Assembly (NCBI GenBank): GCA_050742155.1
Contig: JBOGFC010000258.1
Location: forward strand, 1-10,517
Source: JBOGFC01 sp050742155
Lineage (GTDB): Bacteria; Actinomycetota; Acidimicrobiia; Spongiisociales; JALYHC01
Direction: 5' to 3'
Length of the DNA stretch: 10,517 nt
The notes under the pieces are model-generated. The model did not search any database. It was given only the letters and a program-made list of their open reading frames with translations, and was not told the DNA's origin. The first letter of the stretch is position 1; the number at the start of each line of letters is the position of its first letter. The position numbers were made by a program, and so were the translations under genes. Below, piece after piece: positions 1-5,736 of this stretch.

Positions 1-35
1 GGGTTGGGGAGGGGGAGGATTGGGGAGGGGGAGGG
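1..35. repeat. G-rich tandem repeat (2 x 16 bp) just after mltG
   Basis: The plus strand carries two identical 15-base units, TTGGGGAGGGGGAGG, at 4-18 and 20-34, with one base between them, preceded by GGG at 1-3. Five or more runs of at least three G with short loops make this a G-quadruplex candidate on the plus strand, which is the template strand for the leftward operon. The RNA copy would be C-rich. The repeat begins 6 bases past the mltG stop and may continue beyond the window. It does not look like a canonical hairpin terminator. Its role is unknown. Confidence 0.6.
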
Positions 36-40
36 AGTCG

Positions 41-1162
41 TCAAGGAATGACCCCGTCCTCCTTGGCCTGCTGCTTGAGACGCAGGAACTCGTCGTAGTC
101 GTCGGTGAACGAGTGGTTGCCGGAAGCGTCGGTGAGCACGTAGTACAGGTAATCGGTCTCGGGAGGGTCCAGGGCGGCCCGCAGCGACTCCAGGCCCGGA
201 GCCCCGATCGGGGTAGGGGGCAAGCCCGGGTAGCGATACGTGTTGTAGGGCGAGTCAACCTCCAGGTCGGCGAAGGTGAGCGCCCCGCCTCGCTCACCGA
301 GGGCATAGAGAACGGTGGCGTCTATCTCGAGCGCCATGCCGAGTTCCAGCCGGTTGTAGACGACGCTGGCTACCGAACCCCGGTCCTCATCCAGCTTGGC
401 CTCCGCCTCCACCAAGGAGGCCACCACCATCGCCTCATAGCTCGTCAGGCCCAGCTCCTCCAGCCGCGACTCCTCGATCGACTCGATTCGCTCCTCCAAT
501 GTCGAGGACATGCGGGCCAGGATCCCCTCCGGGCTGGCGTCGGCCACGAACTCGTAGGTGTCCGGGAACAAGAGACCCTCCCAGTCCCGCAACTCGTCGG
601 CGGGCTCCGGAAGAAGAGCAGACTCCACGTTCCCGTCCAGGAGGGTCTCGCTCAGTTCCTCGACCGAGTAGTCACTCTGGTCGGCGATCGAGGCGAGGAC
701 CTCTTCGATCCGCAAGCCCTCCACCACGGTGATCCAGAAGGTCTCCACATCCGGCCCGGACAGCAGCACCTCGAGCACCGTGTCGACGTCCATGCCCGTG
801 TGGAGGTCGTAGGTGCCGGCCTGCAGCTGGTCGGCCACCCCGGAGGTGCGCACCGCCAGCTCGAACTCCAACGACGAGGCGATCACTCCCCGCTCGGCCA
901 GGCCCTGGCCGATGGAGCGGGCCGAGGCGCCGGGGGCGACCACGTACTCCACCGGCTGCCCCTCCTCCACCGGCCGACCTTCTCCGCCGGAGGGCACGGA
1001 AGGCAGGACGTCGCCCAGGAAACCCAGCATCTGACGGGCCGCCAGCACCGCCGCCCCGGCCAGCAGCAGGACCAGGACCAGCGTCAACAGCGCCCGCCTG
1101 CCCCGGGGAGGCCGGGGAGGCTCAGGGGGAACCTGGGTCTCTAGGTGGGGAATGGTGTCCAT
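41..1162 (-). CDS. mltG: Endolytic murein transglycosylase MltG
   Basis: This membrane-anchored lytic transglycosylase of the YceG/MltG family cuts nascent peptidoglycan strands and is thought to set glycan chain length. The protein is 373 aa. It has a short proline/arginine-rich cytoplasmic tail (residues about 10-23), one transmembrane helix (about 24-43), a LysM-like subdomain (about 70-135), and a C-terminal catalytic domain. Family hallmarks are WEGLLFPDTYEF (about 194-205), VASLVEAEAK with the presumed catalytic Glu at about 252, SVASVVYNRL, and YNTYRYPGLPPTPIGAPG (about 306-323). I chose the ATG at 1162 because GGAGGGGG lies 6 bases upstream; an in-frame TTG directly before it is less likely. 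Its ATG shares one base with the ruvX stop (TGATG), so translation is probably coupled. In related actinobacteria aroE follows; here the window ends. The identity is secure. Confidence 0.95.
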   Translation of the reverse strand: MDTIPHLETQVPPEPPRPPRGRRALLTLVLVLLLAGAAVLAARQMLGFLGDVLPSVPSGGEGRPVEEGQPVEYVVAPGASARSIGQGLAERGVIASSLEFELAVRTSGVADQLQAGTYDLHTGMDVDTVLEVLLSGPDVETFWITVVEGLRIEEVLASIADQSDYSVEELSETLLDGNVESALLPEPADELRDWEGLLFPDTYEFVADASPEGILARMSSTLEERIESIEESRLEELGLTSYEAMVVASLVEAEAKLDEDRGSVASVVYNRLELGMALEIDATVLYALGERGGALTFADLEVDSPYNTYRYPGLPPTPIGAPGLESLRAALDPPETDYLYYVLTDASGNHSFTDDYDEFLRLKQQAKEDGVIP

Positions 1163-1605
1163 CAATTGCCCCCTCCCTGACCCTCCCCCAAAGGGGGATG
1201 GAAGCCCAAGAAGGTCCGGTCCAGATAGGACTGAAGCATGAGCGCCGCCGCCACTCTATCCACCATCCGTCGTCGGGCCGGACCCCGGACCCGCCCTTCC
1301 CGAAGGGCGCCCTCGGCCGCGACGGTGCTGAGGCGCTCGTCGGCCAGCTCCACCGGCAAGCCGGTCACCTCGGCCACCCGACGGGCGAAAGCCCGGGCGG
1401 CCCGGGCGGCCGGCCCCTCTCGCCCGGAGAGCGAGATGGGCAGGCCTACCACCACCAGGTCCACCTCCATCTCCTCCACCAGACGCCGCAGCTCCCCCTC
1501 CAGCTCCTGATGCTCCTGGTCGATCACCCCGTGGGGCTGGGCGAGGATCCGCAACGGATCGGAGATCGCCACCCCCACCCGGCGGGTGCCATAGTCGAGG
1601 CCCAT
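1162..1605 (-). CDS. ruvX: RuvX/YqgF, putative pre-16S rRNA nuclease or Holliday junction resolvase
   Basis: RuvX (YqgF) has an RNase H-like fold. It is implicated in 5' maturation of 16S rRNA and, in mycobacteria and others, in Holliday-junction resolution. The 147-aa protein starts MGLDYGTRRVGVAISDP and shows the expected acidic triad: Asp4, Glu90 in ELADERLST and Asp116 in MVDRVAAALMLQ. VVGLP at about 52-56 is also typical. The ATG at 1605 is forced, because the alaS stop codon is in the same frame 15 bases upstream and no other ATG, GTG or TTG lies between. The Shine-Dalgarno match is weak (GGGACGGG). The family normally ends soon after ALMLQSYLD. Here about 17 residues follow (131-147), a Gly/Pro-rich tail HPPLGEGQGGGN encoded by a C5-T3-G5 hairpin and G-runs. 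The tail is odd and may be an inserted repeat. It overlaps the mltG start by one base. Confidence 0.93.
   Translation of the reverse strand: MGLDYGTRRVGVAISDPLRILAQPHGVIDQEHQELEGELRRLVEEMEVDLVVVGLPISLSGREGPAARAARAFARRVAEVTGLPVELADERLSTVAAEGALREGRVRGPARRRMVDRVAAALMLQSYLDRTFLGFHPPLGEGQGGGN
1165..1215 (-). other. Low-complexity C-terminal extension of RuvX
   Basis: These bases encode RuvX residues 131-147, beyond the usual end of the family fold (QSYLD). The tail reads HPPLGEGQGGGN at its end. The DNA is dominated by a CCCCC-TTT-GGGGG hairpin and three further G-runs, unlike the codon pattern of the gene body. Tails of this P-LGEG-GEG kind in bacterial proteins often come from palindromic repeats that were inserted in frame. 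That origin is inference here. Confidence 0.5.
1169..1197 (-). promoter_or_regulatory. Hairpin / G-quadruplex motif carrying the mltG ribosome binding site
   Basis: On the minus (sense) strand this reads C5-TTT-G5-A-G3-TCA-G3-A-G5. Bases 1169-1189 hold four G-runs with loops of 1, 3 and 1 bases, a very favourable quadruplex arrangement. Bases 1185-1197 can instead fold as a five-pair hairpin with a TTT loop. The last G-run and the GGAGG before it are the only Shine-Dalgarno-like sequence for mltG, 6 bases from its ATG. Folding could therefore limit or tune mltG translation. The structure potential is seen directly; the regulatory role is inferred. Confidence 0.5.
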
Positions 1606-1620
1606 GACCCGTCCCAGCGG

Positions 1621-4245
1621 CTACACCCCCGCCAGCGCCGCCCGGGCGGCCTCCCCCGCCTGACGCAGCGCCTCCCTCATGCGATCGCCGTGCGGCCCGC
1701 CGGCCTGGGCCACTTCCGGATCAGGGCTGGCGCCTCCGCCCATGGTTCGGGCGGCCGAAGCCAGCACCTCACCGGCCGAGATGCCAACCGCTACCAGATC
1801 CTTACTGGCCACGGCCACCAGGACACCCTTGCCGTCCCGGCGCGATCCCAGCACCACCACCCCCCGCTGCACCCGGTCGCGCACTTGCAGGGCCAGGGCA
1901 CGCAGGTCGTCGATGCCGGCCTCGGTCCGCTCGGTCACCACCAGCCGGGCGCTGCCGACCGTCTCGGCCGCTTCGGCGAGCCGAGCGGCGGCTTCGGACC
2001 TCACCCGGTCGGCGACCGCCTCGAGACGGTCCTCCAGCTCCCGGGAGCGGGCCAAGGCGACGGTCAGTCGGCTCGGCACCTCATCGGGTCTGGTCCGCAG
2101 CAGGCCGGCCGCCTCTTCGAGCCGGGCGCGCAGCCCGCTGAGATGGCCGAAGGCCGGCTCCCCGGTGAGCGCCTCGACGCGTCGCAAGTTGGCGCCCACC
2201 GACGACTCGCCGAGCACCACGATCGGGCCCACCTGGCCCGTCGTGCGGCAGTGGGTGCCTCCGCACAACTCCCGCGAGTAGTCGCCGGCCTCCACCACCC
2301 GAACGAACTCTCCATACTTCTCTCCGAAGAACGCCAGCGCCCCCAGCTCGTCGGCCTGCCGGCGGGTGGTCTCGAAGGCTCGCACGTTGGCGTTCTCGAT
2401 CACCCGGGCGTTGGCCAGCCGCTCCGCCATGGCCAGCTCCTCCTCGCTGAGCGCACCGAAATGGCTGAAGTCGAACCGGAACCGGCCACTCTCCACCAGC
2501 GAGCCGGCCTGCTTGGCGTGCTCTCCCAGCACCTCGCGCAGGGCCCAGTGGAGGATGTGGGTACCCGTATGGCTCTTGCGGATCCCCTCCCGGCGGGCCG
2601 AATCGATGGCCAGCCTGGCATCCTGTCCGGCCTGCACGAACCCTTTCGTCACCCTGCCGCGATGGGCATGGAGCCCGGGCAGGGCATGACGGGTGTCGGT
2701 GATCGCCAGCCGGCCGGTGTCGGTCTCGATCTCCCCAGTGTCCCCCACTTGCCCGCCCGCCTCGGCGTAGAAGGGAGTGCGGTCCAAGAGCACCTCGACT
2801 GCCTGGCCCTGGTCGGCCCGCTCCACGACCTCACCCTCGGCGAGCAGCGCCAGCAGGCGGCCGCGGGCCGCTTCCACCTGGTAGCCGACGAACTCGGTGC
2901 GGCTCAGATCGTCGAGGAGCGAGCGATACAGCCGTTCGTTGCCGGCCGCTTCGCCCCCCCGCCAGGCGGCGCGCGCCCGGCGCCGCTGCTCCTCCATGGC
3001 CGACCTGAAGCCCTCCAGGTCCAGGCCCACCTCCCGCTCCCGGGCCACCTCCTCGGTCAGCTCGACCGGGAAGCCATAGGTGTCGTGGAGCTTGAAGGCG
3101 GTGGCCCCGGAAAGGACCGCGCCCTCCCCCAGCTCGCCCAGCTCGGCCTCCAGCAGGTTGTGGCCCGACTCCAGAGTGCGGCGGAAGCGAGTCTCCTCAC
3201 GGGAGGCCACCTCGGTGATGAAGTCCAGCTGGGCGGCGAGCAGCGGGTAGGCCTCGCCCATGACCTCCACGGTGGCCGCCACCAGTCGGGGGGTGATCAG
3301 CCCCTCCCCCCCCAGGCGCCAGGCATGACGTACCGTGCGCCGGAGCAACCGCCGCAACACATAGCCGCGCCCTTGGTTGGAGGGGATGACCCCGTCGCCG
3401 ATCAGGAAGGTGAGCGAGCGGCCGTGGTCGGCCAGGATGCGCAGCGAGACGTTCTGGCCCGGGTCCGTCCCGTAGGCGACGCCGGCGTGGGCGGCCGCCG
3501 CCTCCAGCACCGGGCGCACCGTGTCGACCAGGAAGCCGGTGGGGACGTCCTGGAGGACGGTGGCGGTGCGTTCCAGCCCCATACCCGTGTCGATGTTGCG
3601 GGCCGGGAGGTCGCCCACCACGTGGTAGGGCTCGTCCTGGATGTTCTGCATGAACACCAGGTTCCAGATCTCCACGTACCGCTCCTCGCCGCCCCCGATC
3701 GGGCCTCCCCCTTCTCCGTAGTCGGGCCCGCGGTCGACGAAGATCTCCGAGCTGGGGCCGCACGGGCCCGGCACCCCCATCTGCCAGAAGTTGTCCTTCC
3801 CGCCCCGCTGGACCCGCTCGGGCGGCACTCCCACCGCTTCGACCCAGATCTGCTCCGCCTCGTCATCGGTCTCGTGCACCGTGTACCAGAGCAACTGCGG
3901 GTCGAGCTGCAGCACCTCGGTGACGTACTCGTACGCCCAGGGGATCGCCTTCTCCTTGAAGTAGTCCCCGAAGCTGAAGTTCCCCAGCATCTCGAAGAAG
4001 GTGAAGTGCCGGCTGGTGGTGCCCACCACGTCGATGTCCACGGTGCGGAAGCACTTCTGCGCCGAGACGGCCCGCTCGAAGGGGGGCCGCTCCTCTCCGA
4101 GGAAGTAGGGCTTGAAGGGCACCATGCCGGCGTTGGTGAGCAACAGGCTGGGGTCGACCGGGATCAACGAGGCACTGGGCACGACAACATGCCCCCGCTC
4201 CTCGAAGAACCGCAGGAACGACGTGCGGATCTGGTTGCTGTCCAT
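1621..4245 (-). CDS. alaS: Alanine--tRNA ligase (AlaRS)
   Basis: This class II synthetase charges tRNA-Ala and edits mischarged Ser/Gly-tRNA-Ala. It is 874 aa from the chosen ATG, the normal full length. The catalytic core shows LLLTNAGMVPFKPYFLG (34-50), the motif 2 region around KCFRTVDIDVVG and HFTFFEMLGNFSFGDYFK (64-97), GVPGPCGPSSEIF and the motif 3 region GRGYVLRRLLRR (292-303). The editing domain has both zinc-binding pairs: SHTGTH (His559, His563) and ELCGGTHC (Cys661, His665). A C-Ala domain closes the protein with MGGGASPDPEVAQAGG. The ATG at 4245 has GAGG 6 bases upstream; an in-frame GTG at 4251 would add two residues but would lie directly on that GAGG. The gene ends 15 bases before ruvX. 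The 69-base leader after rarA has a small hairpin and a half-copy of the motif found before rarA. Confidence 0.97.
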   Translation of the reverse strand: MDSNQIRTSFLRFFEERGHVVVPSASLIPVDPSLLLTNAGMVPFKPYFLGEERPPFERAVSAQKCFRTVDIDVVGTTSRHFTFFEMLGNFSFGDYFKEKAIPWAYEYVTEVLQLDPQLLWYTVHETDDEAEQIWVEAVGVPPERVQRGGKDNFWQMGVPGPCGPSSEIFVDRGPDYGEGGGPIGGGEERYVEIWNLVFMQNIQDEPYHVVGDLPARNIDTGMGLERTATVLQDVPTGFLVDTVRPVLEAAAAHAGVAYGTDPGQNVSLRILADHGRSLTFLIGDGVIPSNQGRGYVLRRLLRRTVRHAWRLGGEGLITPRLVAATVEVMGEAYPLLAAQLDFITEVASREETRFRRTLESGHNLLEAELGELGEGAVLSGATAFKLHDTYGFPVELTEEVAREREVGLDLEGFRSAMEEQRRRARAAWRGGEAAGNERLYRSLLDDLSRTEFVGYQVEAARGRLLALLAEGEVVERADQGQAVEVLLDRTPFYAEAGGQVGDTGEIETDTGRLAITDTRHALPGLHAHRGRVTKGFVQAGQDARLAIDSARREGIRKSHTGTHILHWALREVLGEHAKQAGSLVESGRFRFDFSHFGALSEEELAMAERLANARVIENANVRAFETTRRQADELGALAFFGEKYGEFVRVVEAGDYSRELCGGTHCRTTGQVGPIVVLGESSVGANLRRVEALTGEPAFGHLSGLRARLEEAAGLLRTRPDEVPSRLTVALARSRELEDRLEAVADRVRSEAAARLAEAAETVGSARLVVTERTEAGIDDLRALALQVRDRVQRGVVVLGSRRDGKGVLVAVASKDLVAVGISAGEVLASAARTMGGGASPDPEVAQAGGPHGDRMREALRQAGEAARAALAGV

Positions 4246-4256
4246 GGACACCCTCA

Positions 4257-4268
4257 GCGAACCTAAGG
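4257..4268. promoter_or_regulatory. Half-copy of the GCGAACCTWAGGTTCGC motif upstream of alaS
   Basis: The plus strand reads GCGAACCTAAGG, a 12-base exact match to the reverse complement of 5725-5736 and an 11/12 match to 5684-5695. It lies 11 bases before the alaS ATG; on the sense strand it reads CCTTAGGTTCGC. The same sense-strand motif (CCTAAGGTTCGC) occurs just before the rarA start. A shared operator, promoter element or remnant of a dispersed repeat are all possible; I cannot choose among them. Confidence 0.4.
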
Positions 4269-4294
4269 CTTGGCTGTACCGGAGCGGTTCAATT

Positions 4295-4314
4295 CTGCCT
4301 CAAGTTTGGCAGAG
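4295..4314 (-). other. Small inverted repeat in the rarA-alaS intergenic region
   Basis: TCTGCC and GGCAGA form a six-pair stem around an eight-base loop, directly after the rarA stop codon. There is no T-run on either side, so it is a weak terminator candidate at best. The sense strand just past it has TTGAGG, then 17 bases, then GGTACA, a poor -35/-10 match, so an alaS promoter here is possible but not supported. Confidence 0.3.
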
Positions 4315-5679
4315 TCAGTCGACTTGCCCTCGAAGCGGACGGCCCATCGCCTCGTCCCAGGCCTCGAGTCTCTTTCCCAGCTCCTGCTCGGCGCCTTGCT
4401 CATTGAGACGCACGAGGATCGTCTTCACCAGCTCCTCGGGGAGATAGCGCTGCTCCACGAGGTGGTCGGGGAAGTCATGCGGGTAGCGGTAGCCCGCCTC
4501 GCCCGGACCGGATCGCAACTGAGGAGGGACTTGGGCACCGGGAGTCTCTTCCACCGCTCGCCCGGCGGCGCCCATGGCCCGCTTGACCGAGTCCGACTTG
4601 GGGGCCAGAGCCAGGTAGAGGGCGGCCTGAGTGAGATTGAAGGCCGCTTCCGGGAGTCCCACGAACTGCAGCGCCTGGGCGGCCGCCACCGCCACTCCCA
4701 ACGCCTGCGAGTCGGCCAGCCCGACGTCCTCCGAGGCGAAGATGACCATCCGCCGGGCAATGAACTCAGGGTCCTCCCCGGCGGCCAGCATGGTGTGGAG
4801 CCAGTACAGAGCGGCATCGGGATCTGAGCCCCGCAGGCTCTTGATGAAGGCCGAGATGACGTCGTAGTGCTGGTCGCCCTTCTTGTCGTAGCGAATGATG
4901 CGGCGCTGAAGCGCTTCGGCCACGTGATCCAGCGTGATCACCCCGCGATCACCGACTAGGAGGGCGGCCGCCTCCAGGGCGTTGAGGGCCAGACGGGCGT
5001 CGCCGCCCACCCGCTCCCCGAGCGCCTGCCGGGCCTCCGGGTCCAGCTTCAGCTCCAGATGGCCGAGGCCCCGATCGGGATCTTCCAGGGCCCGGTCAAC
5101 GATGGTCTCGACTCCTTCGGGAGTGAGGGGCTCCAGCCTGAAGATGGTGCTCCGGCTGATGAGCGGCGAGTTCACCTCGAAGAAGGGGTTCTCGGTGGTG
5201 GCCCCCACCAGGATCAGGATCCCATCCTCCACCCCGGGGAGCAGGGCATCTTGTTGCGACTTGGAGAAGCGGTGGATCTCATCCAGGAACAGCACCGTGC
5301 GGCCGCCCTCGTCCTCCAGGCGGCGACGGGCGGCGCCCAGCACTTCCCGCACATCCTTTACGCCGGCCGAGGTGGCGGAGAGCGCCTCGAAGACTGCCTC
5401 GCTCTCCGCCGCCTCCCTCCCACTGCCGCCGGACCCCCCAAGAGAAGGGGTGTGTGACGCCACCAGCCGGGCGAGCGTGGTCTTGCCGGTCCCCGGCGGG
5501 CCCCAGAGGATCATGGAAACCGGGCGCCCGCCCTCCACCATGGTCCGAAACGATGCTCCCGGCGAGAGCAGGTGCTCGTGCCCCACCACCTCGTCGAGGC
5601 TGCGGGGGCGCATCCTGGCCGCCAGCGGGGCGGCCTCCTCCCGCCGCCTCCGGCGCTGGTCGGAGAAGAGATCGTCCAT
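4315..5679 (-). CDS. rarA: Replication-associated recombination protein A (RarA/MgsA AAA+ ATPase)
   Basis: This clamp-loader-like AAA+ ATPase acts at stalled or gapped replication forks. The 454-aa protein begins MDDLFSDQ, like other RarA. It has RPRSLDEVVGHEHLL (24-38), Walker A WGPPGTGKTTLA (59-70), LSATSAGVKDVRE (100-112), Walker B LFLDEIHRFSKSQQDALLPGVE (130-151), sensor 1 GATTENPFFEVN (159-170) and GGDARLALNALE (225-236). The C-terminal part, with the KKGDQHYDVISAFIKSLRGSDPDAALYWL region and a C-terminal VEQRYLP segment, is the tetramerisation domain typical of the family. Oddly, about 17 extra residues (about 78-94, PSLGGSGGSGREAAESE) sit between the helix after Walker A and FEALSATSAG. 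The ATG at 5679 has no clear Shine-Dalgarno sequence; a long palindrome fills the 56 bases back to aspS. The context with aspS and alaS is normal for actinobacteria. Confidence 0.95.
   Translation of the reverse strand: MDDLFSDQRRRRREEAAPLAARMRPRSLDEVVGHEHLLSPGASFRTMVEGGRPVSMILWGPPGTGKTTLARLVASHTPSLGGSGGSGREAAESEAVFEALSATSAGVKDVREVLGAARRRLEDEGGRTVLFLDEIHRFSKSQQDALLPGVEDGILILVGATTENPFFEVNSPLISRSTIFRLEPLTPEGVETIVDRALEDPDRGLGHLELKLDPEARQALGERVGGDARLALNALEAAALLVGDRGVITLDHVAEALQRRIIRYDKKGDQHYDVISAFIKSLRGSDPDAALYWLHTMLAAGEDPEFIARRMVIFASEDVGLADSQALGVAVAAAQALQFVGLPEAAFNLTQAALYLALAPKSDSVKRAMGAAGRAVEETPGAQVPPQLRSGPGEAGYRYPHDFPDHLVEQRYLPEELVKTILVRLNEQGAEQELGKRLEAWDEAMGRPLRGQVD
5398..5448 (-). other. In-frame Gly/Ser-rich insertion in RarA
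   Basis: These bases encode RarA residues about 78-94. Family members usually have only about six residues between the LIA/LVA helix end and the F.xLSA strand; here there are about 22. Removing the segment gives LVASHT-AVFEALSATSAG, a normal RarA reading. The DNA holds a CCCCTTCTCTTGGGG hairpin followed by G-runs on the sense strand, a layout like that of the RuvX tail. The exact edges are uncertain by a few codons. Confidence 0.5.
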
Positions 5680-5683
5680 ATCG

Positions 5684-5736
5684 GCGAACCTTAGGTTTCT
5701 ACGAACGCCACGCGTTCGCTAGAACCTTAGGTTCGC
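5684..5736. repeat. 53-bp imperfect palindrome filling the aspS-rarA gap
   Basis: Arms 5684-5708 and 5712-5736 are reverse complements at 20 of 25 positions without gaps, and more if one base is bulged on each side, around a 3-base CAC centre. Each arm contains the 11-bp odd palindrome AACCTTAGGTT, and the centre holds CGAACGC-CAC-GCGTTCG. The RNA would fold into one long hairpin reaching from the aspS stop to 4 bases before the rarA ATG. There is no T-run. It could be an I-shaped terminator or attenuator, an mRNA processing site, an operator array, or a small palindromic repeat element. Confidence 0.7.

Noticed and set aside
1198..4266. 1022-aa plus-strand open frame opposite alaS and ruvX
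   Set aside because: It is a high-GC shadow of the well-conserved alaS/ruvX genes, rich in His, Gly, Leu, Pro and Arg, with no recognisable motif.
4252..4314. T-box or other riboswitch before alaS
   Set aside because: The gap after rarA is only about 63-69 bases, too short for a T-box leader, and no specifier or antiterminator (TGG) element is visible.
4934..5722. 262-aa plus-strand frame opposite rarA
   Set aside because: Ser/Arg/Pro-rich composition typical of antisense frames in GC-rich DNA; rarA on the other strand is certain.
5684..5736. LexA/SOS box in front of rarA
   Set aside because: GAAC...GTTC half-sites occur repeatedly, but with spacers of 5 or 7 bases where Gram-positive LexA boxes need CGAAC-N4-GTTCG. 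A genome-specific LexA motif could still reopen this.
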